From Meconema thalassinum (Eukaryota > Arthropoda > Insecta > Orthoptera > Tettigoniidae), in the NCBI GenBank assembly GCA_946902985.2, contig OX336388.2:291378526-291442525 (forward strand): a stretch of DNA of 64,000 nucleotides. The letters are read 5' to 3'. The notes beneath the pieces were generated by a model that saw nothing but the letters and a program-made list of their open reading frames with translations, was not told the DNA's origin and did no database searches. Both the position numbers and the translations under genes were made by a program. The number at the start of each line of letters is the position of its first letter. Within the stretch, counting starts at the first letter, position 1. This document shows, in pieces, positions 31,540 through 44,565 of the stretch.

Positions 31540-32743
31540 CAGGGTTATTCAAAAACAAGGAACAGATTTCAACAAATTCTTTCTTCCAAACTATAAAAGA
31601 TAGAAACACAATTCCAACGTTCCTGGAAAGAGAAAAGTTCAATTCTCACTTTCTTATGCATTCGATACGAGCACCATGTCTTGCACGACAAATATCAAAG
31701 CGGTGGCTCATTTCTTGCCACACACGAATCAGCTGGTCTCTAGTTATCAAATTCGCAGCTTCAACAATTCGATGTCGCAGACTTTCAACAATGTCAGGCA
31801 TGAGGTGATAAACACACGGTCTTTTACGTAACCCCACAGATAAATATCACACGGCGTGAAGTCTGGAGACCTGGTAGGCCACCGGCGATGAAGTTAATCT
31901 TCTGATGCTCCTCTTCCAATCCAACGTCCTGGAATGGTGTCATTCAGGTAACGTCGGACGTGGAATAACAAGTTTTGAAGCATGTCTAGATAGCTTAGTT
32001 CTGCCACAGTTTTCTCCATTAAGAAGAAAGACCCTTAAACTTTTTTTTTCAAATATGGCACAGAAGACGTTAATCTTCGGTGAATCACGTTCATGTTCAA
32101 TAACTGCCATAGCATTTTCACTTGGCGGAATTCTCACGTTATGGAGATTAACTGTAGGTACCGGAAAGATGAAAAGTGGGTTCATCGAAAATAGTACATT
32201 GTGCAACGCATACGCTCGTTTTATAAACATACTCGTGTCTTAATTATTGTCATTATAGGCGAGTTGCATACGACTGTTTATGCTCGACGATAATTATTAT
32301 AACTATTTTATGTTCGAACATAAATATCTGTCGAGATTTCGCCAGTTTTATGTACTGAACAGAGCGCATGGGACGCAGAGAATGCCTTGTATTTGACCAT
32401 AGCCTCCTCGATTACCCTACTATGACACTAGGCCAGGCAGTGAAATTTAAATCAGAAGGCCGTAGAACTCAGCGCATCTAATTATCTAATTGGTCAAACA
32501 ACTGTTTCTTGAGCTGTGATTGGTGGGAGAAGCTGTTTCATAATGAAAAATAGTGTTATAATGATCCTCATTATAGTACAGTTTTCTGACATATAATAGT
32601 CATGGTCGAACATAAAGAAAATAACTTAATCATCCACATTTTACTCTTTTGCTTATCGAGGAACGTTGGAATAATGGTTCTACCTTTTGTAGTTTGAACG
32701 AAGTAAATGTTTGAAATATGTTCCTTCTTTTTGAATAACCCTG
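31540..32743 (-). mobile_element. Mariner/Tc1-like element with C-terminal transposase
   Basis: The ends are inverted repeats reading CAGGGTTATTCAAAAA then (C/G)AAGGAACA. The minus strand encodes broken transposase: VNLHNVRIPPSENAMAVIEH and SPKINVFCAIFEKK (about 31990-32150), then frameshifted PTRSPDFTPCDIYLWGYVK (about 31815-31880) and ITRDQLIRVWQEMSHRFDIC. This order matches the catalytic half of an insect mariner-like transposase group whose N-terminal half is of the kind seen at 29868-30462. A second element sits inside it (about 32230-32630), so the N-terminal coding part is missing. Confidence 0.75.
32230..32630 (-). repeat. Nonautonomous dispersed element, copy B
   Basis: Inverse relative of 25900-26440, sharing CAGTTTTCTGACA, GTGTTATAATGA and the nearby CGACCATGACTATTAT-like block. 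It interrupts the mariner-like element. Exact ends are not determined. Confidence 0.5.
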
Positions 32744-33006
32744 TAGATTCCTTCGATGGATTACGAGATACTGAGAGTCTGCAACTCAAATACTCAGAGA
32801 GAGTTATTATTTAGTTGGTAGGACTGCTGGCTCTGACAATACGCACATACCGCATACTGTACACACAATGTATAGAATGTCTTAGTTGTCCATTAACTAT
32901 CATGGAAGTTATATGCAGTTAAACATTATACCTAACAGTACGCGTCGAGTTATGTTGGCACCACTGCCACGTATAGACTTTCGAAATGAACCTGCAAAAT
33001 ATTTAT
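32744..33006 (+). repeat. Helentron-like fragment, middle part
   Basis: It contains TAAACATTATACCTA, TTATGTTGGCACCACTGCCA and related blocks of the Helentron-like interior. Interrupted at its right by the 164-bp tandem array. Confidence 0.55.
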
Positions 33007-35532
33007 AATTTATAAATTACTAGCTGTACCCGGCTTGCGTTGCAATGCCAATCAAAGAAAGTGTTGGCGTTGTAACTTTGTTTGTTGAAGTGCTTCTGGA
33101 TTCCCAATATTTATTTATTTTCGTTAACCACCTCTCAACTATTGTAAAATTGATTTACTATCTCAAAAAAAATCATGGGAGCGTGCCCAACAACTCACCA
33201 AAGTTTCATCGCAATGAAATAAATGGTATATGAACGCATACGGGACTTTGTTGAAAAGATCCGAGCGCCGTCACCCATTTGTTGAATATACTCGTACGCT
33301 ACCTATTATAAAATGGATTTACTAAGTCGAAAACCTTCCCTGGCGTGTACACAACAACTCATGAACGTTTCATCGCAATCGGATGAATGGCATATGAACG
33401 CATTCGGGATTTTGTTTAAACGATTCACGCGCCTTCACTCATTTGTTGAAAAATTTGTACGCCACCCATTGGAAAACGGATTTACTAATTCATACACCTT
33501 CGCAGGACTGTACTACACTCACCAACGTTTTATCACAATCGGATGAATGGTATGAACGCATACGGGATTTGGTTGATACGATTCACGCGCTGATGCTCAT
33601 TAGTAGAATGTACTCGTGCGCTACCAATTGTAAAATGGATTTACTAAATCAGAAATCTTTGCGAGAGTGGAAACAACATTTCTCTAAATTTCATTGCAAT
33701 CGCATGAATGGTATATGAACACATACGAATTTTGTTTTAACGATACGCGCGCCGTTACCCATTTGTTGAATCTTCTCGTGCGCTACCTATTGTAAAAAGG
33801 ATTTACTAAGTCAGAAACCTTTCCTGGAGTGTGCACAACAATCCGACCAAAGATTCTTAGCAATGGGATGAATGGTATTTGAACGCTACGTGACTTTGTT
33901 TAAGCGATTCGCGTGCCGTCGATCATTTGTTGAATCTACTTGTGCGATACCTATTGTTAAGTGTATGTACTAAGCCAGAAACCTTCCCTGAAGTGTACAC
34001 AACATCTCACCCAAGTTTTATCGCTATCGGACGAATGGTATATGAACGCATGCGGGACTTTGTTGAAACGCTTCGCGCGTCTTCGCTCATTTGTTGAATC
34101 TACTTGTGCGCTACCTATTGTAACATAGACTTACTAAGCCTGAAACTTTCCCTGGAGTGTACACAACAACTCACCCAAGTTTAGTCGCTATCGGACGAAT
34201 GGTATATGAACGCATACGGGACTTTGTGGAAACACTTCGCGCGTCGTCGCTCATTCGTTTAATCTACTTGTGCGATACCTATTGTAAAGTGCATTTACTA
34301 ACCCAGAAACATTCCCTGAAGTATACACAACATCTCACCCAAGTTTCATCGCTATCAGACGAATAGTATATGAACGCATACGGGACTCTGTTGAAACACT
34401 TCGCGCGTCGTCGCTCATTTGTTGAATCTGCTCGTGCCCTAGCTATCGTAAAGTGGATTTGCTAAACCAGAAACATCGCCAGAAGTGTACACAACCTCTC
34501 ACCCAAGTTTCATCGCTATCTGACGAATGGTATGTGAACGCATACAGGACTTTGTTGAAACGCATCGCCCGTCGTCGCTCATTTGTTGAATCTACTCGTG
34601 CGCTACCTATTGTTAAGTGGATTTACTAAGCCAGAAACCTTCCCTGATGTGTTCACAACAACTGACAAAAGTTTAGTCGCTATCGGACGAATGGTATATG
34701 AACGCATACGGGACTATGTTAAAACACTACGCGCGTCGTCGCTCATTTGCTTAATCTACTTGTGCGATACCTATTGTAAAGTGGATTTACTAAGCCAGAA
34801 AGCTTCCCTGAAGTGTACACAACATCTCACCCTAGTTTCATCGCTATCAGATGAATAGTATATGAACGCATACGGACTTTGTTGAAACTCTTTGCGCGTC
34901 GTCTCTCATTTGTTGAATCTACTCGTGCGCTACCTATCGTAAAGTGGATTTACTAAGCCAGAAACCTTGCCTGAATTGTACACAACCACTCACCGATGTT
35001 TCATCGCTATCGGACGAATGGTATGTGAACGCATACAGGACTTTTTTGAAACGCTTCGCCCGTCGTCGCTCATTTGTTGAATCTACTCGTGCGTTACCTA
35101 TTGTTAAGTGGGTTTACTAAGCCGGAAACCTTCCCTGAAGTGTACACAATATCTCACGCAAGTTTCATCGCAATGGGATGAGTGGCATATGAACGCATGT
35201 GGGACTTTCTTGAAACAAACGCACGCCATTTTGTTGAAGCTACTCACGCGCCATTTATTGTAAATTGCAATTACTACGCCTAAAACTTTTCCGGGACTGT
35301 GCACAACAACTCACCAAAATTTGATCGCAATCGAATGAATTGTATATGAACCCATCGCCATTACGCATTTGTTTAAACTACTCGCGCGATATCAATTTTG
35401 AAATGGATTAACTATGCCTATAAACCTCCCGGAAGTGCTTACAACAACTCACCAAAATTTGATCGCAATCGGATGAATGGTTTATGAACGCATAAAAGAC
35501 GAACACACAGACATTCCTCTTTATATATATAT
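33007..35532 (+). repeat. 164-bp tandem array, about 14-15 units
   Basis: Units of about 164 bp contain GTGCGCTACCTATTGTAAA, GGATTTACTAAGCCAGAAAC, CTCACCCAAGTTTCATCGC and GAACGCATACGGGACTTTG. The first and last units are the most diverged. The array begins after TAGCTGTACCCGGCTTGCG (33024) and ends with ACACACAGACATTCCTCTTT before a TA run, features of a widespread insect repeat with CGAAGCCGGG-like ends. The gypsy copy at 35533 landed in the terminal TA run. Confidence 0.85.
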
Positions 35533-36328
35533 TGTTACGTGCCACCCCCTAGTGGCACTTTTGTTAACTGGATTACGGTGGGTAGAAAGCAAAACACAGG
35601 ATGTTCCTTTAAAGAATTAATTAGTTTTATTGCGGCCAGAAAGATATACTACTCATCAGCAAATACAAGCAATTGGAACCTTACTCCAATTTCCTCAAGT
35701 CTCTTGCTTATGGAGAGCTCTTGCTCCCTTTACACTTGTCAACAGTTAATCTTCTCGCTAATGAGTCTGGTGGCCATGACAGAACTACATGCAACTCTTC
35801 CCTATGTACACAAATTACAGTTACTTACGATGACCTGCTACACGCTGCCTCGCTGTTCACGAGATGGGAAACAATGTCACTGGGTTTCGTATCTCGCACG
35901 GCACTTCAGCACAATATCTCTGACGCTCAGTGGAATCACACTCACTCAAAACACAGGCAGTCCCCTGTAGGCTTCTCACTTCCTCGTTGTCAAGAGAAAC
36001 GGCTTTACTAGGGGTTTCGCAAGTCACCACACTTCTGTCGCTCAGGATAAACGCTCGCACTAGCTCGTAAATCACAACTACAACTGCTGCTTGACAGGTC
36101 GCTCTTATATAGCAGGCCGCTGACTCAATAAATGCTTCTAGACCCATCCAGGGTTCACGGCTTCTCGAGGTTTCCATCGCTGGCTCTGTCACGAATATTC
36201 TGGACCATCCCTTTGTCCTAGTAGTCCTGTTGCATAAGGCGCACGCAATACACTGAGGCCGAGCAGCCCAGCCCAGGAGCAGTTGTGACTCATGCGGCGA
36301 GCGATGAAACAAACTCACAGCCGTAACA
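35533..36328 (-). repeat. 3' LTR of the minus-strand gypsy copy
   Basis: 796 bp, reading TGTTACGGCTGTGAG...GTAACA on the minus strand. Its ends match the LTR of the plus-strand copy, but it is 109 bp longer. Confidence 0.92.
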
Positions 36329-36364
36329 CCACCCCCTTCCTAAAAGGCTGATCGTCCCGATCAA

Positions 36365-39300
36365 TCATTGGTCCGTCTGTGTCCCTTCGTAGGTTGCCAG
36401 GCGATCTCGATGCACGATCTTCATCTTCGCCCTCGGGTCCGCTGGATCCTGTAGACGACATCGTTGATCCGTTTCACGACTCGGTAAGGGCCCTCCCAGG
36501 ACTTCTGCAGTTTGGGTGACAGGCCTTTCTTCAGTAATGGGTTGATGAGCCGGACCAAGTCGCCCTCGTGGAATCCGCCGGCATCCGTCTGCTGGTCGTA
36601 TCGGGTCTTCATTCGGTCGGTCTCGATCCTCAGTTTCCTCCTCGCGAACGCGTGCACGTCCTCCAGTTGGTCGACCAGTTCTTGACAATACTGGCTTACC
36701 GGGACCGGATCATTCCCAGGTCGGCCGAAGGCAAGATCGACAGGTAGACGGAGCTCCCTCCCAAACATGGCCCGGGCTGGTGTGCACCCGGTGGCTTCAT
36801 GCACGGCGGCGCGGTAGGCCAGGAGAAATAGTGGAAGATGTTTGTCCCAATCCCTCTGGTGCTCGCTGATGACTATTCGGAGATGGTTCTCGATGGTGCG
36901 ATTGAATCGCTCTACCATCCCGTCGGACTGAGGTGTAGCGGCGTTGTCCTTGTCTTCCGGATTCCCAGCAGCTGGCATAGGTTCTGGAACACCTGCGACT
37001 CGAAGTTCCTCCTTTGGTCGGAGTGCAGCTCCAGGGGTACTCCGTACCAGCTGACGAATTCCTTCACCAGTGTCTCTGCAATCGTCGCGGCTTCTTGGTT
37101 AGGGAGCGCATACGCCTCCGGCCATTTGGTAAAGTAGTCGCTGACGACCAATATGGAGCGGTTCCCTGCCTCGCTTAACGGGAATGGCCCAGCAACATCG
37201 ATGGCCACTCTCTCCATGGGGCCGCCCACGTTGTAGGTCTTCAGTGGACCCCGTTGTCTTCGTCCTGGGCCCTTGCTGGCTGCGCAATCGTGGCCCCTCG
37301 CGCAGTGGTTCTCTACGTCAGTTCGGCATCCGATCCAGTAGAACCGCTCTCTCAGCTTCTCCAGGGTCTTCTTTATCCCTAGGTGTCCACCAGATGATCC
37401 TCCATGGACTTCCTTCAGGACTTCCTCCGTCATAGCCTTTGTAACGACGACTTGTTCCCGAGATGTCTTCCCGTCGGTGCTCTCCCAGGTACGGCATATG
37501 AGGCCATCCCTCACAACCAGCGAGTCCCACTGCGCCCAGTAGGACTTAAACTTTGGGCTGCAGTCACTCACAATGTTCCACCCGGGTCTGGGGACACAGG
37601 CCCCCTTCCCTTCGGCTATCAGTCCCAGGTCATCATCTTCTGCTCGTGCCCGCATGAAAGATTCGCGGCTCCAGCTCCCTTGAAGTTCCACGGTAGTCCT
37701 TCGGCACTGTATCCCGGCGTTCTCCTCCCTTCGGGCACAGAAGGTGCAGTCTTCGGGGCATGGTCTTCGTGACAGGGCGTCGGCGTTAAAATGCAGTTGG
37801 CCTTTCCTGTGCTGAATCTCAAAGTTGTACTGTTGAAGCCTCTCTAACCACCGCGCGAGTTGACCCTCGGGCTGCTTGAAGTTCAGGAGCCAACGCAGGG
37901 ATGCATGGTCGGTCCTGATGAGAAATTCTTGCCCGTACAGGTACTTGTGGCGATGTTCAATGGTCTTCGTGATGGCGAGCAGCTCCTTCCTGGCGACGCA
38001 GTAGTTCCTTTCTGGCTTTGACATGGCCTTGCTGAAGTAGGGCACTACTCTCTCCTCGCCGTCCACTACTTGCGACAGGATTCCCCCTATGCCAAAGTCG
38101 CTGGCATCGGTATCGACGATGAACCTTGTTCCAGGTCTGGGGTAGGCCAGAATAGGCGCGGTGCACAGAGCCTGCTTGAGTTGTTCGAAGGCACTGTGGC
38201 ATTCTGCTGTCCACGTGAAGAGTTGGTCCTTCTCAGTCAGTCGATGTAAAGGTTTGGCGATGTCGGCGAATCCTTTCACGAAGCGACGGTAGTAGGTGCA
38301 GAGTCCCAGGAAGCTTCGTAGTTGGGATTTGTCCTTCGGAACTGGTCACTCCCTCACAGCTGCGGTCTTCTCTGGGTCGGTGCCCACCCCCTCCTCGGAG
38401 ACGATATGCCCAAGGTACTAGACCTGCTTCTGGAAGAGCTGACACTTCTTGGGGCTCAACATCAGTTGGGCAGCCCGTAGCTTAATCAAGACTTCCTTCA
38501 GTTTGCTGTAGTGCTCCTCGAAGCTTCTCCCCAGAATGATGACGTCTTCTAGGTAGACCAGGCATGTCTTCCGGTGTAGTCCCCTCAGAATGGACTCCAT
38601 TAGCCTTTCGAAGGTCGCAGGGGCGTTGCACAGACCGAATGGCATGACGGTGAACTGGCAGAGCCCGCTGCCCACAGAGAACGCCGTTTTCTCGTGGTCC
38701 TTAGGGCGGACCTCCACCTGCCAGTAGCCACTCTTCAAATCCAAGGTGGAGAACCATCTTGATCCTGATATGGTGCCCAGCGTGTCGTCGATCCTGGGTA
38801 GAGGGTCTGTCCTTCTTCGTGACGTCGTTCACCCGCCTGTAGTCCACGCAGAACCTGGTGGAACCGTCCTTCTTCTTCACAAGCATGACCGGAGAACTCC
38901 AAGGACTATGTGATGGCTCGATCACCCCTTGCTCCTTCATCTCTTCTACCATCCGGTCGACTTCGGCTTGCTTGGCGAGCGGGACACGTCGGAATGGGGC
39001 CCTAATAGGTGCGCTGTCCCCAACGTCGATTCTGTGCTGGACCAAGCTTGTCCTGCCGAAGTCCTTGCTCCCCACGGAGAAGACGTCCTGGAATTCGCGT
39101 AGCAGGTCCTGAAGTTGGCGTGATTGTTCCTCGTCTAAATGGTCCTGGGATCCTTGGTACAGCTTCTGTAGTTCTTCTGGCAGTGCGCGTCTTCTTCGGT
39201 TGTCCGTCTGCAGGTGTCCGTCCGTCGTATCTGTGATGCGAGCAATCCAGGTAACGGGCTCGCAGACTCCTAGGTTGGTGTCCGGGTGAACCGTAATGTC

Positions 39301-41502
39301 GTAGTCGTTCAGGTTGGACAGGCGGACATACGGCCGAGACGTCGTGTTGATGAGGGTCTTGGCAACTAGCAAACCTTTTGTCTGGACGTCCTCATATTTT
39401 GGCTCGATGACAGCCGCCACTCCCTCAGCAGTTCCGTTGACAATTACGGTGGCGCTGACCTCCGTCCTGGCGGGAACGATGACATCCTCTCTCAGCCTTA
39501 CTCGTCGTGCGGTGACGGCCTCGTGTGCTGGTTGCAAAGCAACTTTCTCACTTCCGAAGTGCAGAGTGTTGGTACTCAGATCCAAGATGATTTTGTTCTG
39601 GTCCAGGAAGTCCAGTCCGATGATCACTTCATTTGAACGTCAGCCACAAGCACTGGATGCTTTATCGCCCGTCGACCAATGACGAACTCCAGTGATGCTT
39701 CGCCATGTACCGGTGCGGTCCCTCCGGTCGCGGTTATTAGCTGGAGGTTCCTTTGTGTGGGTTGCACTCTCCACTTCGGGATCACGGTGGGATTGACGAT
39801 GGTCCTCGATGCTCCCATGTCGATCAGCATGGGCCAGCTCACTCCGTTGACGACTCCGTCGACCATCAGGCTGCTATTGTCCCTCCGTAACTTCGTCACA
39901 CGCACTTGGACTGCCGGGGCCTGACGACTGTCACAAGCCAACCTTTGCCCCCCAAGGCTGGCTAATACTCGTTTCCCTGGGCCGCGCGGTTTTCAGACGA
40001 CTGATTTCCCGTCGGATACCCTCGGCGGCGGCGATCACCGCAGTCCTTGCTCAGGTGGCCTTTCTTACCGCAGGCCCAGCAGGTCGGTAGTCCTCTTCCG
40101 GGCCGCCTCTCCGGTTGTCTTCCGGCTGTGTCGTTGCTGGTAGTGCTGCGACTATCGAAGAAACGGCTTAGCGCCTCCATCAATTCGTTGGCCAGGGGCT
40201 TGGTCTCGTTGATTTTTGCTGGTTCGTCGACGTCCACTTGACGCACCCGCGCGTGCATTCTAGATGCCTGTTTTGCCGTCTCGAACTCAAGTGCGTGGCT
40301 CAGCGCATCTGCCAGGGTCTTATTGCGCGCGAGTCGCAGCGCCTGTTGAGTGTCCGAGTCCCGTAGCCCGTCGGTGAAAGTCTGCGTCACAATCTGTTCC
40401 AGAAAGTCGGGCGGCGCTGTTGGAAGGCGAGCCTTACGAGGCGTGCGATGTCCATCTCGAACTCCTGCAGGGTTTCCGCGTTCTTCTGTACCCGGGTCCG
40501 GAGCTGCATCTGGTAGGCCTGCTGAAGATGGCTATCTCCATATCGGGACTCCATATGGGCGATCAGTGAAGCGTAGTCCTGGGATCCAGTCGGGATGGCC
40601 TGAAGGACGTTAAGGGTGTCACCTCTCAGCGCTACAATAAGAGCTGTAGCCTTTTCTGTGTTGTTCCAGTTATTTATGGAACAGGCTGCCTCGAACTGAC
40701 GTAAGTAGGTGCTCCACGGGACCTTTCCGTCGAAGGTTGGGGGCGTTACTCTGCTATGTCCCGTTCCTGATATTCCCGGTGTAACGGTGGGCGGGCGTTG
40801 GTGCAGCTCGGCAACTTCCTCTTGTAGAGCGATGAATATCGCTTCCATCCCCGTCGGCGGGCGTTGGCTCAGCTCAGCAATTTCCTTTTGTAAAGCGTTG
40901 AATTTCTCTTCCACCCCCGTCAGTGGGCGTTGGCGCAGCTCGGCAACTTCCTTTTGTAAGGCGTTGAATTTCTCCTCCACCCCCATCAGCGGGCCTTGGC
41001 GCAGCTCGGCAACTTCCACTAGTAAGGCGTCGAACTTCTTTTCCACTGCCGTGACTTCCTCACGCAGACCCTTTTCTAATTTCCTTTGGCTTTCCTCTAA
41101 TTTCGTCAGCAGACACTCTTCCAGATTTTTCTGGCCATCCATAAATTTGGCGGTTAGGTCCTCTGCTAACTTATTCTGACCGTCTTCTAATTTAGAAGTT
41201 AGGTCCTCGGCTAGATTCTTCTGGCCGTCTTCTAGTTTGGCAGTTAGGTCCTCAGCTAACTTCTTCTGGCCGTCTTCTAGTTTGGCAGTTAGGCCCTCGG
41301 CTAACTTCTTCTGGCCGTCCTCCATCTTCTTCTGGCCGTCTTCCATCTTCTTCAGGTCATCCTTCAGGTCCTTGGCTAATTTCTTCTGGCCGTCTTCCAT
41401 CTTCTTCTGGCCGTCTTCCATCTTGGTTTTCATGCCATTTAACTTTTCTAGCAATGCTGCCAATTGCGCCTCCATTTTAGTTGTTTGTCTTGTAAAGGGC
41501 AT
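36365..41502 (-). pseudogene. Gag-pol of the second gypsy copy, broken
   Basis: It starts with the same MPFTRQTTKME at 41502 and ends with TQTDQ at 36365. The N terminus has more EDGQKK units but four rather than five 22-residue repeats. Frames break near 40425 (capsid), 39960, 39625, 38815 (a small deletion in reverse transcriptase), 38400 (including an in-frame stop), 36960 and 36440. Catalytic changes relative to the intact copy: protease DTG is DMG (39827-39835), reverse transcriptase YLDD is YLED (about 38559), and the integrase zinc finger middle Cys is Gly. It cannot be autonomous. Confidence 0.9.
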
Positions 41503-41589
41503 GCACTCACAGGAAAATTAGAGAAAATGACCTGCTCTGGTTTTGAAACCAGGACCGTCAGGTGTTGTGCTTGTGCTTGAGTTCGTAAT

Positions 41590-41605
41590 CCGGCTTCTGA
41601 CACCA
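41590..41605 (-). promoter_or_regulatory. Primer binding site of second gypsy copy
   Basis: Minus-strand TGGTGTCAGAAGCCGG, identical to the site in the intact copy. Confidence 0.7.
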
Positions 41606-41607
41606 GT

Positions 41608-42403
41608 TGTTACGTGCCACCCCCTGGTGGCACTTTTGTTAACTGGATTACGGTGGGTAGAAAGCACAACACAGGATGTTCCTTTAAAGTAATAATTAGT
41701 TTTATTGCGGCCAGAAAGATACACTACTCATCAGCAAATACAAGCAATTGGAACCTTACTCCAATTTCCTCAAGTCTCTTGCTTATGGAGAGCTCTTGCT
41801 CCCTTTACACTTGTCAACAGTTAATCTTCTCGCTAATGAGTCTGGTGGCCTTGACAGAACTACATGCAACTCTTTCCTATGTACACAAATTACAGTTAGT
41901 TACGATGACCTGCTACACGCTGCCTCGCTGTTCACGAGCTGGGAAACAATGTCACTGGGTTTCGTAACTCGCACGGCACTTCAGCACAATATCTCTGACG
42001 CTCAGTGGAATCACACTCACTCAAAACACAGGCAGTCCCCTGTAGGCTTCTCACTTCCTCGCTGTCAAGAGAAACGGCTTTACTAGGGGTTTCGCAAGTC
42101 ACCACACTTCTGTCGCTCAGAATAAACGCTCGCACTAGCTCGTAAAACAAAACTACAACTGCTGCTTGACAGCTCGCTCTTATATAGCAGGCCGGTGACT
42201 CAATAAATGCTTCTAGACCCATCCAGGGTTCACGGCTTCTCGAGGTTTCCATCGCTGGCTCAGTCATGAATATTCTGGACCATCCCTTTGTCCTAGTAGT
42301 CCTTTTGCATAAGGCGCACGCAATACACTGAGGCCGAGCAGCGCAGCCCTGGGGCAGTTGTGACTCATGCGGCGAGCGATGAAACAAACTCACAGCCGTA
42401 ACA
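41608..42403 (-). repeat. 5' LTR of the minus-strand gypsy copy
   Basis: 796 bp, about 97% identical by eye to its partner at 35533-36328. Confidence 0.92.
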
Positions 42404-43727
42404 ATATATAAGATAAGATATAAATAATTGTAATTATTATCGTTTATACTCATGTGCCAAATTTTGAACTGTTCACCTTAGATACTAGGGTTCAAAATTA
42501 TGGAGAGCATTTATCAACGGTTGGTTACCCTGACGAATCCAAAATTATGCCGAGTTATGTATCTTGAGTCATACATTACACAAAAAAAAAATGTTGTAGA
42601 AATTAATTAATCTTGGACTTAGAGTTTGCTTAATTCTAAAGTGTGTTCCGTACACATGTTACGATGTATTGAATCAAGAGTTCAAAAGACTTGAGATTAT
42701 TATACACAGTTGGTAGCCCTGCTGACTCTTATATTAGACAACATTATTTGACCTAAAGCATACATTGCACGTACAAAATAAGGTTGAAATCCATTCGTTT
42801 GTATGAACATTTTGTGCGGTTAAACATTAAATCTATCATCATGCGTAGAATCATGTTGGCAACATTGCCATACCTGTGTTACTCAAAATTAATCAGGAAT
42901 AATTTGTTTGATAAGTTTCCAAAATTTAGATTTGGTGGCCTGCATACTTTTTAGTCTACTGAGACTAGGATTCACAATTATGCAAAGTATTTATCAACAG
43001 TTGCCAGCCCTGGTGACTCTGAATATGTTCTTAGTTCCATCTCTAAAGGTACATAATGCACATACTAAATTCAGTTGAAGTCCAATGGATAATATTGACG
43101 TTACATGCAGTTAGACATTGAACCTATCAGTACGCATAATCTTGGTGGCAACAATGCCATGTATGTGTTGCTCAGAATTAACCTGAAATATTATGTTCTA
43201 AACATGTATCAACTTTGGAAGAAATCCATTCGTTAGTATGGAAGTTACATGCGGTTAAACATTAAACCTATCAGAACGCGTAGAATTATGTTGGCAGCAC
43301 TGTCGTGTATCGGTTACGCAAAATTATTTTAAAATATCAAGTATTATACGTGTGAAAAATTTAGAACTGTTGGTCGGTATACTATCTCATATATATTGAG
43401 ATTAGAATGAAAAGAAAATAGAGTACATTTATCAACAGTTGACAGCACTGGTGGCTCTAAGAAAAAGGCATAGTCATATCTGTTACGGTACGCAAAGCAC
43501 ATACGCAATTTGGTTGAAATCCAATTGATATTATAGAAGTCACACGCAGTTACAAATTGGATCTATCAGCAGGCTTAGAATCATGTTGGCAAAACTGTCA
43601 TGTATTAACTGCTGAAAATTAATCTGAAATGTTATTATCTATGAGTGTGCCAATTTTGGAATAGTTCACATGCATAAGCAATGAGATATCCAACATGGAG
43701 CTCAAATTTCAATTGTGTCTTGTACAT
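42404..43727 (+). repeat. Helentron-like fragment, right part
   Basis: It continues the element left at 33006, with repeated blocks such as CAGTTGCCAGCCCTGGTGAC, TGGTTGAAATCCAATTGATA and ATCCAACATGGAGCTCAAAT. It stops before the terminal hairpin, so the 3' end is lost. Confidence 0.6.
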
Positions 43728-44565
43728 AGATTACCGTGAAAGGAGCGTTTTATTATGCTGATACTGAATACTTATGTGTATACTCAACTTCTGGCTGAAA
43801 TATGGAATGATCCCTTACATTTCTTGGTTCGATGATGAGTGCACGGTTCTATCGTTAGACATCACACGCATTATATTTGCTATTTGGCCTGTTAATTGCC
43901 AGCTATTCAACAAGAACAACTACAGTACCTACGAGGGAAGTACCCCAGCTCGAACGACGAAAACCAACTGAAAGTGGTACCTATGCCATTCATCTGTAAA
44001 AGTGCGTGTTCGGTCGCCAGCGCCAACTGAGTATGTGATAATGTGATCACTGTGGCATTTGAATTTGGTATATTGCAATGCGGGAACATTGTAAATAATG
44101 AAGTATGTCTACAAGTTGCCATTGTTAAGGGTTCGTACTGTGCGTACACTTCGGTGTCGAATGAAGGACAACACAGTATCTTCTATTGTGGAAAGATGAC
44201 TATGTCAACACGGCAGGCCTACTGCATGTGTTAAGATTTCTTGTTGCAAGCAAGTTTTCAACCTTTTGCCAGATGATACTGAACCACATCTGTTTCTTGT
44301 TAATATAATGGTTCGAAATTCCTGTTGCACGGTAGTTTCTGGTGAGAATTGTGTTTCTGCAATCTTTGGACGCCGTAACTTCCAAACATTGATTGTAGCC
44401 TACACTAATGCGGGGTTTTACAGATACATGCTCGTGATGGGAATTAGAACAGACATATCTTCGTATGTTAAGCGCACTGCCAGTCGGTTTTAGCCGTTCG
44501 AGCTGGGGCATTTCCCTCGTCAGTGTTTTAATGAGCGAAGACAATGCAACCACACGATTGTGAAC
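43728..44565. other. No recognisable feature
   Basis: Several short ORFs on both strands but none with recognisable similarity or length above 125 codons. No repeat end seen. Confidence 0.35.

Larger units (their letters stand above)
35533..42403 (-). mobile_element. Decayed full-length Ty3/gypsy element, second copy
   Basis: Same family as 8802-15372 but on the minus strand, with 796-bp LTRs (35533-36328 and 41608-42403) that differ at about 22 positions by eye, so it is older. The flanks are ATATAT on both sides, compatible with a 5-6 bp target duplication but also with the local TA run. Gag-pol is broken into several frames. Confidence 0.92.
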
